Program-made: the position numbers and the translations under genes
Shown: positions 52,569 through 61,776 of the stretch, piece by piece
How positions within the stretch are numbered: the first letter of the stretch is position 1
Layout: each line of letters opens with the position of its first letter
Assembly: GCA_903859155.1 (NCBI GenBank)
Contig: CAIOLO010000130.1
Coordinates: 27,866 to 91,865 of the forward strand
Origin: an uncultured beta proteobacterium
GTDB taxonomy: Bacteria > Pseudomonadota > Gammaproteobacteria > Burkholderiales > SG8-39
Direction: 5' to 3'
Length of the DNA stretch: 64,000 bases
The notes under the pieces: model-generated
Databases searched by the model: none
Seen by the model: the letters and a program-made list of their open reading frames with translations, nothing else
What the model was told of the DNA's origin: nothing

Positions 52569-54410
52569 TCAGGCAGCCTTTCCTTTTTTAAGCGGCTTCA
52601 CATTTAGCAGGCTCATGCGTTCGGACACTTCCTGCAGGATAAAGCGCGCCGTAATCGGCGTGCCATCATAGTGAAGTACCGCCATCATTTTCGCCGGATC
52701 GACATTGAGTTCATTTACCAGCAAAGAGCGCATCTGCGCATCCCGATTCTGCTCGATGACGAAGACCTGATCATGTTCGGCGATAAATTCGGCGACTGCT
52801 TCGCCGAACGGAAACGCTCTTATTCGAATGGTGTCGAGCATGACGCCTTGCTCGTCAAGTGTATCCATCGCTTCATTCATCGAAGGGCTGGTCGAGCCGA
52901 AATAAACGGCACCAATCCGGGTTTTCTGTTTCGCGCGCCTCACTATGGGTTGCGGAACCAATTCCTTTGCCGTTTCGAATTTGCGCAGCAGGCGCCGCAT
53001 GTTGTCGACATAATCCGGTCCCTGCTCAGAATAACGAGCGTAGTGATCTTTCGTCGTTCCCCGGGTGAAATAAGACCCTTTAGTTGGATGGGTCCCGGGC
53101 AGTGTCCGGTAGGGAATTCCGTCACCGTCGACATCAAGATAGCGCCCGAATTCCTTGCCGGCTTCGAGTTCTTCGGCCGTCATGACCTTGCCTATGTCGT
53201 ACTCGCGGCTGTCCTCCCACTTGAATGGTTCACACAAACGGGTGTTCATCCCGATATCCAAATCCGTCATCACGAACACCGGCGTCTGCAGTCGATCCGC
53301 GAGATCTAGTGCTGTCGCAGCAAACTCGAAGCATTCTGTCGGATCCTCCGGAAAAAGCAGCACATGCTTGGTGTCCCCGTGTGACGCGTAAGCGCAAAGC
53401 AGCACATCGGATTGCTGGGTTCTGGTCGGCATCCCCGTTGAGGGGCCACCTCGCTGTACATCGATGATCGTCACCGGTATCTCGGCGAAATATGCAAGTC
53501 CTATGAACTCCTGCATCAGCGAAACCCCCGGTCCCGAAGTAGAGGTAAATGCTCGTGCCCCGTTCCAGCCAGCGCCGGTCACCATCCCGATAGACGCCAG
53601 TTCATCTTCGGCCTGGACGACGGCGAACCGGTTCTTTCCGGTTTCCTTGTCAACGCGCAACTTCTGGCAATATTTCTGGAATGCCTCCGCAAGCGAAGAT
53701 GAAGGCGTAATCGGATACCAGGCACAAACGCTGGCCCCTCCGTAGACGCAACCCAGTCCGGCGGCAGTATTGCCGTCGATGAAAATCTTGTTTCCGACTC
53801 TGTCCGCACGCCTGGCCTTGAGACCAATTTGGCCCTTGAGGTTCTCTTGGGCGTAATTGAAGCCCATCTCAAACGCGTTGACATTGGGTTTAAGAAGCTT
53901 CTCTTTGCCCTTGTATTGTTCGCCGATCAACTCGGTTGTCGCCTTGGGATCGATCTCCATCAACGACGACAGGGCACCCACATAAACTATGTTCTTGAAC
54001 AGTTGGCGCTCGCGAGCGTCCGTGTAGGAAGAATTGCAGATTTGCGTCAAGGGAATTCCAACGATATGAATGTCGTCGCGGAATCTCGATTGCGGCAGCG
54101 GTTTGGTATTGTCGTAAAAAAGGTAGCCTCCCGGCTCGATCTCTTGCAAATCTGCCGCCCAGGTTTGCGGATTCATCGCGACCATCAAGTCAACGCCTCC
54201 CCTGCGTCCGAGATAGCCTTTCTCGGTGACGCGAACCTCATACCAGGTCGGTAATCCCTGGATATTCGACGGGAAAATATTGCGCGGGCTTACGGGAATG
54301 CCCATCCGCAGGAAAGACTTCGCGAACAATTCATTGGCGGATGCGGAACCCGACCCATTCACGTTGGCGAATTTGACGACAAAATCATTAATGGCTTCTA
54401 TTCGTTTCAT
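52569..54410 (-). CDS. korA: 2-oxoacid:ferredoxin oxidoreductase alpha-gamma fusion (KorA type)
   Basis: A 613-residue subunit with an N-terminal gamma domain (about 1-195: ANVNGSGSASANELFAKSF, then LPTWYEVRVTEKGYLGR) fused to an alpha domain (GNTAAGLGCVYGGASVCAWYPITPSSSLAEA at about 215). QAEDELASIGMVTGAGWNGARAFTSTSGPG and VIDVQRGGPSTGMPT are alpha signatures. With KorB it forms the enzyme that decarboxylates 2-oxoacids to acyl-CoA and reduces ferredoxin. It follows the dioxygenase-beta-like gene by 72 bases. Such enzymes are usually oxygen sensitive. Confidence 0.92.
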   Translation of the reverse strand: MKRIEAINDFVVKFANVNGSGSASANELFAKSFLRMGIPVSPRNIFPSNIQGLPTWYEVRVTEKGYLGRRGGVDLMVAMNPQTWAADLQEIEPGGYLFYDNTKPLPQSRFRDDIHIVGIPLTQICNSSYTDARERQLFKNIVYVGALSSLMEIDPKATTELIGEQYKGKEKLLKPNVNAFEMGFNYAQENLKGQIGLKARRADRVGNKIFIDGNTAAGLGCVYGGASVCAWYPITPSSSLAEAFQKYCQKLRVDKETGKNRFAVVQAEDELASIGMVTGAGWNGARAFTSTSGPGVSLMQEFIGLAYFAEIPVTIIDVQRGGPSTGMPTRTQQSDVLLCAYASHGDTKHVLLFPEDPTECFEFAATALDLADRLQTPVFVMTDLDIGMNTRLCEPFKWEDSREYDIGKVMTAEELEAGKEFGRYLDVDGDGIPYRTLPGTHPTKGSYFTRGTTKDHYARYSEQGPDYVDNMRRLLRKFETAKELVPQPIVRRAKQKTRIGAVYFGSTSPSMNEAMDTLDEQGVMLDTIRIRAFPFGEAVAEFIAEHDQVFVIEQNRDAQMRSLLVNELNVDPAKMMAVLHYDGTPITARFILQEVSERMSLLNVKPLKKGKAA

Positions 54411-54482
54411 TTACGGTTCTCGTGCGTTATTGAAGCAGGAGGATCTTGTGCCCACTGCAATTACTCAGCCCTGATGGCTCTT

Positions 54483-55010
54483 CTAAATGCAATAGATGTC
54501 AAGCATGGTTGGAATATAGTCGTTCTGCAAAATCGTTTTCTTCCGGGCAATCAGCCAATTGCCCTCCTGAAAAATCAATTCATACTCCGCGCGGCCGAAA
54601 AAAGCGTGGCTTTCATGCATGCGAGGGAAGTACACATGACATACCCAACTGGAACGCAGCCTAATCTGATCCTGATGTGTTTGCTTTTCTTCTATAGGCA
54701 GGCAATTCGAAATAATGTGAGCAGTTCTTGGCATCGGGGTCGAAGCTGGCGAACGACGCGAACGAATACGAACTATCCGATCTTCCAATCCCGCCCGATT
54801 CGCATAAAAAATATGCGATAGCTCGGCCTGCGGATTGCTCGTCAATTCCTCCTCGTTTTTCCAGGATGGAACCCAATATTCACAGTCTGGAACAAACAGG
54901 GCAAGCCACTGGTCCCAGCGCTGCTCGTCCAGATAGGCCGCCTCGCGATACAGCACCTCAATACCCGCATTGAGGTTGTCGCGTTTGTCACCGCTTAAAA
55001 TATTGCCCAT
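54483..55010 (-). CDS. Ring-hydroxylating dioxygenase beta-subunit-like protein
   Basis: A 175-residue protein very like benzoate/anthranilate 1,2-dioxygenase small subunit. LYREAAYLDEQRWDQWLALF, DCEYWVPSW, NRAGLEDRIVRI, PRTAHIISN, RKKTILQNDYIPTMLDIY are the family blocks of an NTF2-like fold. Its normal partner, the Rieske alpha subunit, is not in the window. The ATG at 55010 with GAAAGG upstream is chosen since it fits the family length; the frame is open to an ATG at 55199 that overlaps the flavoprotein gene by 26 bases. It lies between GltD-like and korA genes. Confidence 0.85.
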   Translation of the reverse strand: MGNILSGDKRDNLNAGIEVLYREAAYLDEQRWDQWLALFVPDCEYWVPSWKNEEELTSNPQAELSHIFYANRAGLEDRIVRIRSRRSPASTPMPRTAHIISNCLPIEEKQTHQDQIRLRSSWVCHVYFPRMHESHAFFGRAEYELIFQEGNWLIARKKTILQNDYIPTMLDIYCI

Positions 55011-55173
55011 AGGCACGCCTTTCGTCCCGCCCAACCTGCTTCCAGCCCATTCAAAGTCAGATGCCCAGTCCGAATGGGCCTTGGGAACAGCCCTGTACAC
55101 GCTTTTCGTCCGCGGACCCGGCCGATAATTTGAAGTCTTGCCGCCCCTAGCTGCTTGGTTCTCCCAGGCCTCT

Positions 55174-57006
55174 TCAGGCGGCCTTACGCGCAGGTTCATT
55201 GTGTCGTTCTCGACACCCTGGACCTGCCGGTGTCAATTCAAGGTAGAACTTCTGCATGTCCCAGGCACCGGTCGGGCATCGTTCGGCGCAAAGGCCGCAG
55301 TGGAGACAAACATCCTCATCCTTGGCCATGATGCGGCCGGTTCGCAAGCCTCCGGCAACATAAATTTCCTGAGACAGCGTCTTTGCCGGGGCGCTTAGGC
55401 GGGTGCGCAGATCCTTTTCTTCGCCATCCACTGCGAAGGTGATGCAATCCATGGGGCAGATATCGACGCAAGCGTCGCATTCGATGCATTGCTTGGACGT
55501 AAATACCGTTTGCACGTCGCAATTTAGGCACCGCTGAGCTTCCTTGAAGCCCAGCTTGGTATCGAATCCCAACTCTACTTCGACCTTGATGTTCTTGAGG
55601 CTTAACTTGGTGTCCCGGTGGGGAACCTTGTAGCGCTCATCTGGCGCTATTTCGTTGTCATAACTCCACTCATGAATACCCATCTTTTGGGACATGAGGT
55701 TAGCCATTGGCGCAGGCCGATTGCGAACGTCTTCTCCATTGCATAGTTTATCTATGGATATCGCTGCGTCGTGTCCGTGAGCCACGGCCCAGATGATATT
55801 TTTCGGGCCAAATGCCGCATCACCACCAAAAAATACTTGCGGTATTGTGGACTGCAAAGTTGTTTTGTCGACTACGGGCATATCCCACTTGTCGAACTCC
55901 AGACCTAGATCCCGTTCGATCCAGGGATAAGCGTTTTCCTGCCCGACAGCCACCAGAACGTCGTCGCACTCGTAATGAGGATCCGGTTCGCCGGTCGGAA
56001 CCAGGCTGCGCCGCCCCTTGTCGTCGTAAACCGCTTTGACCTTCTCGAAGGTAACCCCGGTCAGTTTGCCGTTTAGGTGCATGAACTCTTTAGGGACGAG
56101 ATAATTGAGAATTGGGATGCCTTCATGAACTGCGTCTTCTTTTTCCCAGGGTGAGGCTTTCATCTCCTCGAATCCTGAACGCACGATGACCTTGACATCG
56201 TCGCCCCCCAGGCGCCGCGAAGTTCTGCAACAATCCATTGCGGTGTTTCCCCCGCCCAGGACAATGACACGCTTGCCGATCTTGTCGATATGCCCAAAGG
56301 AGACTGAGGACAGCCAGTCGATTCCTATATGGATGTTCTTGGCGGCTTCCTGCCGGCCGGGAATCGCAAGTTCCCTCCCTCGCGGAGCGCCAGAGCCCAC
56401 AAATATCGCGTCGTACCCGTCAGCCAGCAGTTTTTTGAGACTTTCAATTCGCTTGCCGCCACGAAACTCTATTCCCAGCCCGGCGATATAACCAACCTCT
56501 TCGTCGATAACTTCCTCTGGAAGACGAAAGCGCGGTATCTGGGTTCGAATCATGCCACCCATCTTTTTGTCACCGTCGAACAGCACGACCTGATATCCAA
56601 GCGGCGCCAAGTCCCGCGCTACGGTAAGCGAGGCCGGCCCGGCACCTATACACGCTATCTTCTTGCCATTCTTTTTTGCGGCGGGTTTTGGCAGTTGCGG
56701 ACGAATATCTTCCTTAAAATCCGCGGCAACCCGTTTCAATCGGCAAATTGCCACTGGCTCGGGTTTCTCACCATTATTTTCCTCAACACGACCGCGCCTG
56801 CATGCTGGCTCACAGGGTCTGTCGCAGGTGCGACCGAGAATTCCAGGAAATACATTAGATTTCCAATTGACCATATAGGCTTCGCCATAGCGGCCTGCTG
56901 CAATCAAGCGAATATATTCCGGCACCGGCGTATGGGCTGGGCACGCCCACTGGCAATCAACGACTTTATGAAAATAATCCGGCGCGCCGATATCTGTTGG
57001 CTTCAA
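55174..57006 (-). CDS. GltD-like NAD(P)H:ferredoxin-type iron-sulfur flavoprotein
   Basis: A 610-residue protein in three parts. Residues 1-115 are the iron-sulfur domain of GltD-type proteins (CQWACPAHTPVPEYIRLI, then FPGILGRTCDRPCEPACRRG). Residues 125-450 have FAD and NAD(P) folds (ACIGAGPASLTVARDLAPLG, VIVLGGGNTAMDCCRTSRRLG). The C-terminus has two [4Fe-4S] motifs (CIECDACVDICP, CLHCGLCAERCP) and a CLNCD. It probably links NAD(P)H with ferredoxin or with Kor. It opens the Kor operon. This kind of subunit makes KorABC of Azoarcus evansii NADP-linked (known for that family; inferred here). Confidence 0.88.
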   Translation of the reverse strand: MKPTDIGAPDYFHKVVDCQWACPAHTPVPEYIRLIAAGRYGEAYMVNWKSNVFPGILGRTCDRPCEPACRRGRVEENNGEKPEPVAICRLKRVAADFKEDIRPQLPKPAAKKNGKKIACIGAGPASLTVARDLAPLGYQVVLFDGDKKMGGMIRTQIPRFRLPEEVIDEEVGYIAGLGIEFRGGKRIESLKKLLADGYDAIFVGSGAPRGRELAIPGRQEAAKNIHIGIDWLSSVSFGHIDKIGKRVIVLGGGNTAMDCCRTSRRLGGDDVKVIVRSGFEEMKASPWEKEDAVHEGIPILNYLVPKEFMHLNGKLTGVTFEKVKAVYDDKGRRSLVPTGEPDPHYECDDVLVAVGQENAYPWIERDLGLEFDKWDMPVVDKTTLQSTIPQVFFGGDAAFGPKNIIWAVAHGHDAAISIDKLCNGEDVRNRPAPMANLMSQKMGIHEWSYDNEIAPDERYKVPHRDTKLSLKNIKVEVELGFDTKLGFKEAQRCLNCDVQTVFTSKQCIECDACVDICPMDCITFAVDGEEKDLRTRLSAPAKTLSQEIYVAGGLRTGRIMAKDEDVCLHCGLCAERCPTGAWDMQKFYLELTPAGPGCRERHNEPARKAA

Positions 57007-57313
57007 AGCGATTCTCCTGCGTTTTCGACTGGAACAGCACCTTGGTTGCTACCAATACACCGAAAAACAATGGGCTAACAGTGGTTTGTCGGGTCCGAGG
57101 CATTTCGAGTGGCGCACATAGTACCGTTTGGAATCCTCGCTGAAAAGCCTGAATAGGGGCCGTAACGCCGACTCCCACCAGTATTACCTCCCTTGGCGCA
57201 AATTCCGGGGATTTCGGGCTACGAAACCCGTCCGCTGCCTGGTGTTTCCGGAATGTGCGCGCCGCTATTCCGCATTTCGCCGACAAATGCGCGAACCCCC
57301 GAAAGAGTGAGGC
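57007..57313. other. Intergenic stretch between Kor operon and tRNA-Thr
   Basis: These 307 bases should carry the promoter of the Kor operon. I see no clear FNR-type box, no gene with domain content and no strong repeat. The open frames that cross it run into the tRNA and are shadows. Confidence 0.5.
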
Positions 57314-57389
57314 TGGTGCCGGGTAGAGGAATCGAACCCCCGACCTTCTGATTACAAATCAGCTGCTCTACCGTCTGAGCTAACCCGGC
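57314..57389 (-). tRNA. tRNA-Thr (TGT anticodon), with CCA encoded
   Basis: The minus strand reads GCCGGGTTAGCTCAG at the 5' end and ACCCGGC-A-CCA at the 3' end. The anticodon loop is TTTGTAA, so the anticodon is TGT, decoding ACA-type threonine codons. All arms pair, though the T-arm has two G-T pairs. It lies between the Kor operon and the export operon. Confidence 0.93.
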
Positions 57390-57420
57390 ACAACGCATAA
57401 TTATACGTGTCGCGAATGCA

Positions 57421-58776
57421 CTAAAGGCCAAGCGTCTTGCGCAGGAACAGAATCGGCTTACGGAAGAGGTAATAACCGAGCGATACTTCTTCGGCATAGA
57501 CCTTGGCAGAGCCTTTAAGGCCTATCCGGGGCAACGCAGATCCAGGCACAAGTTCCGCCTTCACATTATAGGCTAACGAATTATCCGGCATGAGCGTGGC
57601 TTCATAGCTGGTTTGCGTGATCGTGGCCTTCAGGGGCGACAATGGGTCGATGTTGAGTATCACGGTTACCTCGCCGCCCACTTCAAGTTGCACCGCATCA
57701 TCCGGCGAAACATGAATCGATATGAAAACCAGGGACGGATCCGCGAGGGTCATAATGCGCTCACCGGGTTGAACCGGCCGCCCGCGCCATTCCTCGGTGT
57801 CGTTAAAAATGGCAATTCCACCTTGTGGTGCCGTAATACGAAGCAGTTTGAGCAATTCGGACAGGTAAACCACCTCTGCGGCCTTCTCCTTTATCCGTCC
57901 CTCCAGGACATTGATCTCGCTGCGGCTCGCCTCATCTCCGAAAGCCTTGTTGACCGCTCTCTGGTAGTCCGCTTTGGTAATCTCCAGAGCTTTTTCGGAG
58001 ACCGCGAGCCGGTTGCGCGTGGAAGTGTCATCCAGCACCGCCAAGAGTTGATCGGCTTTGACAGTCTCATTGGGCTGAACTTTGATTGATTCGACAACAC
58101 CTTCGACCGGCGCTGTGATATGAAACGGTTTTCGCGGGGTTATTTCGGCCGGTGCAATTGCATTCAATCTGATTGTCACAAACGTCAACATTGCGATGAC
58201 GACAACCGCTGCCCCGGCCAATAACCTGGTGGACTGGTGTTCTACCCAGCGCCTTACCGGTTTGTGCGCCTGTTCCCAACCCCAATAGGCAAATGCAACC
58301 GACAGCGCCATCCACTGTGCAACAGCCTGATCAGCCTCAGAAAATGGTTCTGTACGCGAAAAGAACAACCCCCCAAGCCTTTTCCCCTGAGGACTAATCA
58401 AAGAGCAGTGGAGCAGATTTTCATGCACCCATTCCGCCCCGTCTTCAGAGATGGACTTGGGCAAACTATCTAGGGTGACGACGCTCAGAGGCGCCGCATT
58501 CTTCGCCCCGATGAAGTGCCTAATTGCACGGTCAAACCACAGCGCGTAAGGCGATTCGGAGCTGACTTCAGCCAACCCCGATACCGCCGCAATCGAAATC
58601 GCCGATCGCACGTCGTATTGCCATACAACCGCCTGGTCAAAGCGCAGGACATGAAAACTCTCGTTCGCCGCGACAAAAACCAGTTCGCGAAGCGAAGTGC
58701 AGCGTTGCAGCTTCCGTTGAAACTCCAGAAGTTCTACAGCAACGCTGTCCGGATTCAGCTTCGGGTCAACTGTCAT
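57421..58776 (-). CDS. HlyD-family adaptor with N-terminal GAF-like domain
   Basis: A 451-residue protein of unusual build. Residues about 15-165 look like a GAF domain (SLRELVFVAANESFHVLRFDQ, AVVWQYDVRSAI, LISPQGKRLGGLFFS). One membrane helix follows (185-204). The rest (215-451) is a periplasmic adaptor: APVEGVVESIKVQPNETVKADQLLAVLDD, a short hairpin, LLRITAPQGGIAIF and a beta-barrel (VHVSPDDAVQLEVGGEVTV). The GAF part should lie in the cytoplasm. It overlaps the upstream adaptor stop by one base (TAATG). It may sense a ligand or bind the pump, but this is inferred. Confidence 0.87.
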   Translation of the reverse strand: MTVDPKLNPDSVAVELLEFQRKLQRCTSLRELVFVAANESFHVLRFDQAVVWQYDVRSAISIAAVSGLAEVSSESPYALWFDRAIRHFIGAKNAAPLSVVTLDSLPKSISEDGAEWVHENLLHCSLISPQGKRLGGLFFSRTEPFSEADQAVAQWMALSVAFAYWGWEQAHKPVRRWVEHQSTRLLAGAAVVVIAMLTFVTIRLNAIAPAEITPRKPFHITAPVEGVVESIKVQPNETVKADQLLAVLDDTSTRNRLAVSEKALEITKADYQRAVNKAFGDEASRSEINVLEGRIKEKAAEVVYLSELLKLLRITAPQGGIAIFNDTEEWRGRPVQPGERIMTLADPSLVFISIHVSPDDAVQLEVGGEVTVILNIDPLSPLKATITQTSYEATLMPDNSLAYNVKAELVPGSALPRIGLKGSAKVYAEEVSLGYYLFRKPILFLRKTLGL

Positions 58777-59618
58777 TAATTTTTCGGTCGTCCGGGAAAC
58801 ATTACCGTCCCAACCATTCCAGGCAGCAACCCCTGTGGCGGACCGTCAAAACGCGCCTCAAGTTCGAGTGACTGGCTGACCCCTTCGACTCGCGCGTTGA
58901 GTTTAGATATCTTGGCGCGATAAGTGCGCCCATTGTCACTGGATTTCACCACCACGGGCGTACCGACCCGAATCCAGCGCGACCATGCGGCGGGCACGAA
59001 AATCTGCGCTTTGAGCGCATCTGGATTAACCAACTCCAGCAATGGCTGGCCGGCGGTCACGCTTTCGGCGGTCTTAATCCGCAGTTTCACAAGACTTCCA
59101 GAAAACGGCGCCATAACCTTGCAGTAGGCAAGTTGTGCCTGACGGAGACTTATCTGGCTCCTGGCTTTATCCACCGCAGCGGCCGCCAAAGTCACCTCCA
59201 GCTCTCCCGCCGCACCAAGCGCCTGCAAACGCATTTTCGACAAATGAGATTCTCGCGCCCCCCGGTGTTCGGCTTGCGCGGTTTGAAGCTGCGCCTCCTC
59301 GCTTTCGCAATCGAACTCAAGCAATAACGCACCCGCCTTAACCACATCACCCAGGCCGTAATAGAGCTTTTTGATCTTGCCCGCCATTTGACTCGACAAA
59401 ACGGATTCCTCACCGGAACCAACCAAGGCAGAGATTTCACGTTCCTCCAGCGTCGTCGCCTGCTCGAGAAGATTGCTCAAGGTAGCGCTGCTCATTGGCG
59501 GGGCAGATCTAACCGGCGGTGATGCTTTTTCCGTCGTGGCAGCCGGCGATTGGGCCAGAACCCCGACACTGAACAGGAGAAACACCGCCGCCGCATGCGT
59601 CCTAATATTCAAATTCAT
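58776..59618 (-). CDS. Periplasmic adaptor (RND/HlyD type)
   Basis: A 280-residue adaptor with a signal peptide (residues 9-22, cleavage near LA-Q). VGSGEESVLSSQMAGKIKKLYYGLGDVVKAGALLLEFD is the lipoyl entry (cut here by length rules: see EESVLSSQMAGKIKK), then a helical hairpin and CKVMAPFSGSLVKLRIKT as the second half, ending with GMVGTVMFPG. It has no membrane helix beyond the signal. It stands between the TolC-like gene (17-base overlap) and the GAF adaptor (TAATG), so all three are translated in a chain. Confidence 0.87.
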   Translation of the reverse strand: MNLNIRTHAAAVFLLFSVGVLAQSPAATTEKASPPVRSAPPMSSATLSNLLEQATTLEEREISALVGSGEESVLSSQMAGKIKKLYYGLGDVVKAGALLLEFDCESEEAQLQTAQAEHRGARESHLSKMRLQALGAAGELEVTLAAAAVDKARSQISLRQAQLAYCKVMAPFSGSLVKLRIKTAESVTAGQPLLELVNPDALKAQIFVPAAWSRWIRVGTPVVVKSSDNGRTYRAKISKLNARVEGVSQSLELEARFDGPPQGLLPGMVGTVMFPGRPKN

Positions 59619-61677
59619 TCTCTTGGGCCTCTACTCGCGACAGTCGGTTCAATTCTGAATTTGCGAGCTGCTCAGTGGCACGCAGTTGCAAGGGCTCCTC
59701 TACATCCAGATAATTCCGGCGAATAGGCCCGACACGCTCCTCGATGCTGGATAATAGCTTCAGACCCCCCCCCTGCGGGAGTGCTCTACCCACCTGCAAC
59801 TTTGCCCGGCCGGCCTGCAAACGCCCCAAAGGTCCGAGAACCCGATAGGCTGCCCCTTCGCCAAGGGTCTTCCACTGCTCCAGGTCCACGGGATCGCTTA
59901 GCGTTGTCTTGAATTCAGATCTGAACTGGATTGATTGGTTTTGCGAATCCAACAGCGTGACCTGCAGTCGCGCCTGGCGGCCGCCATTGCGAAGCGGGTC
60001 GACCTCAACAACGGCATTAACCTGCAACCGCGCATCTGCACTTGTCCCGACTTTAATCTTCGAAAGGTCAAAAATATGGGCTATTGATCTGCGAAACTCG
60101 CTTGAAAAATCCTCAGGCACCCCGGAAACCTCACCAATCATAACCGGCAAGTCGAGCCCTGAAACCCTGGGAGAAAAATGCGCGCCACGCCATCCTTCGA
60201 TTGAATCTTCAAGTTTTTTGGCAAGGCTGTCCACTTGATGGCCGTCAAGCTCTTGAGGAAGCGCATCCAAACCTATCGAATTGTAAATTCGGCCCAAAGC
60301 CGCCTCAAGACTGGAACCGACGATATCCCTGTTGATCCGACTGACCATAAGACGCGCTTTCGCACGGATCAGTTCGAACTCGGTTTCGGTGCCAACCTCC
60401 GTGCCGGAACCAAGATATTTGACAATTTGATCATCGTCTCGTGTCGCATCGTCCCATACCCTGAACTCGTGCGCCAAAAGGCCATAGCGGACTGCCGCGA
60501 CACGCGTTTGCGTCATCACGGCCATGGCCATGGCAAGGCGCCGCGCCTCGTCAAATTGTCTCTGCACCTCGGCGGTACGATTTACCGCAGGAAGTGAAAA
60601 AACCTTTACCAGATTAAACGCCACTCCCAATCCAGCCGATGTCCAGGTATTGTTGACCAGAAATCTGTTGCTGTCATAGTTTCTGGGATTGAGATTGATA
60701 TTCAGAGTTGGAAATAATCCCAGCAACGATTTTTGAATCTCACTTTCAGTAATTCTCGCCTTGTAAATCTCCTCACTAATCTCCGGCCTGTTTTTCAACG
60801 CAACAGATTCCAACAGATCCATATTAGCGGTCAATTCAAGCGCCCTTTGCGCGCTTTCCTGGGGCGCTACTGCCACCTCCGACCCAGGGGGCATGCCGAT
60901 GAGGGCCGCCAATTCAACCCGCGCCTGAGCCAGTTCCTGCCTTCGCAGACTGATCTGTTGCTCCAGATCCAACAATGCCCGACGCAACGACGCGGTTTGC
61001 AATGGCGGCAGAAGCTTTCGGTTTTCGATGATTTTGGATCTCTCTATCGCCTGCTCCACCTCTTCGATGATCGATTCAATCTGGGGCAGCAATCGCTGGG
61101 CTGCTTCCGCCCGCCACCAGGCCAGACGAACATCCTGGACAAGATTCTGCAGTGCCTTGCGCCGCCGCTCCTCGAAAATCAGACTCTGGTCGGCCAGCTG
61201 TTTGGCGCGGTAGTAACTCAAGCCGAAATCCAGGATATTCCAGGTAAAGCTTATATTGGCATTATTGGTGGTCCGCTCGGTCGATGTTGAAGGATTGGCC
61301 GCAATCGCACCATTGCTGAAACCGTATCCAAAGGAATCATTGTTGCGCGTGGAATAGCCTGCGTTCAACGTCAGCTTTGGCAGCATGTCGAACTGTGCGA
61401 CATCCAGTTGACCCAGCGCTGCAGCCTCTTCATACAGCTTGGAGCGGTACTCGGCCTGGTACTTTATGGCTCGACCCGTCGCTTGGAACAGAGTCAGCGG
61501 CTGGGTAATGGGCTCTTGATTTGCGAACAGCCGCTCACGGGACTCTTCCGCGAGGCGATCTTTGATTTCCCGCGATACGGGTGTGGGAATGACAGCACAA
61601 CCCGAAATAACAGCTAACACCGCGAAAATCACGGCCCAGCAGTTTCCGCGAGCAAACATTTTCTTTCTCAAGATCAA
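59602..61677 (-). CDS. TolC-family outer membrane lipoprotein, extended C-terminus
   Basis: A 691-residue outer-membrane channel. The signal ends in VISGC, with C27 as lipid site. Two TolC-type halves follow: FQATGRAIKYQAEYRSK with long helices up to about 290, and a second unit at 300-480 with LLGLFPTLNINLNPRNYD and QFDEARRLAMAMAVMT. The last 200 or so residues (from about 500) are not part of the usual TolC fold; they hold a beta-rich region (RLQVNAVVEVDPLRNGG, RLQVTLLDSQNQSIQ). It is long for a TolC protein. It follows the large repeat protein by 99 bases and overlaps the adaptor gene. Confidence 0.88.
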   Translation of the reverse strand: MILRKKMFARGNCWAVIFAVLAVISGCAVIPTPVSREIKDRLAEESRERLFANQEPITQPLTLFQATGRAIKYQAEYRSKLYEEAAALGQLDVAQFDMLPKLTLNAGYSTRNNDSFGYGFSNGAIAANPSTSTERTTNNANISFTWNILDFGLSYYRAKQLADQSLIFEERRRKALQNLVQDVRLAWWRAEAAQRLLPQIESIIEEVEQAIERSKIIENRKLLPPLQTASLRRALLDLEQQISLRRQELAQARVELAALIGMPPGSEVAVAPQESAQRALELTANMDLLESVALKNRPEISEEIYKARITESEIQKSLLGLFPTLNINLNPRNYDSNRFLVNNTWTSAGLGVAFNLVKVFSLPAVNRTAEVQRQFDEARRLAMAMAVMTQTRVAAVRYGLLAHEFRVWDDATRDDDQIVKYLGSGTEVGTETEFELIRAKARLMVSRINRDIVGSSLEAALGRIYNSIGLDALPQELDGHQVDSLAKKLEDSIEGWRGAHFSPRVSGLDLPVMIGEVSGVPEDFSSEFRRSIAHIFDLSKIKVGTSADARLQVNAVVEVDPLRNGGRQARLQVTLLDSQNQSIQFRSEFKTTLSDPVDLEQWKTLGEGAAYRVLGPLGRLQAGRAKLQVGRALPQGGGLKLLSSIEERVGPIRRNYLDVEEPLQLRATEQLANSELNRLSRVEAQENEFEY

Positions 61678-61776
61678 TTGCTTCCCCGCAGCCCCTCATG
61701 TTCGCCCAAGGCGAGTTGATAATCTGTTCAGCGAGTAATCGCACTTAAGGGCTGATTTTATAGTGATTTCACTATC

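Noticed and set aside
55011..55199. 63 extra N-terminal codons on the dioxygenase-beta-like gene
   Set aside because: They overlap the upstream gene and lack family sequence; the ATG at 55010 gives the normal length.
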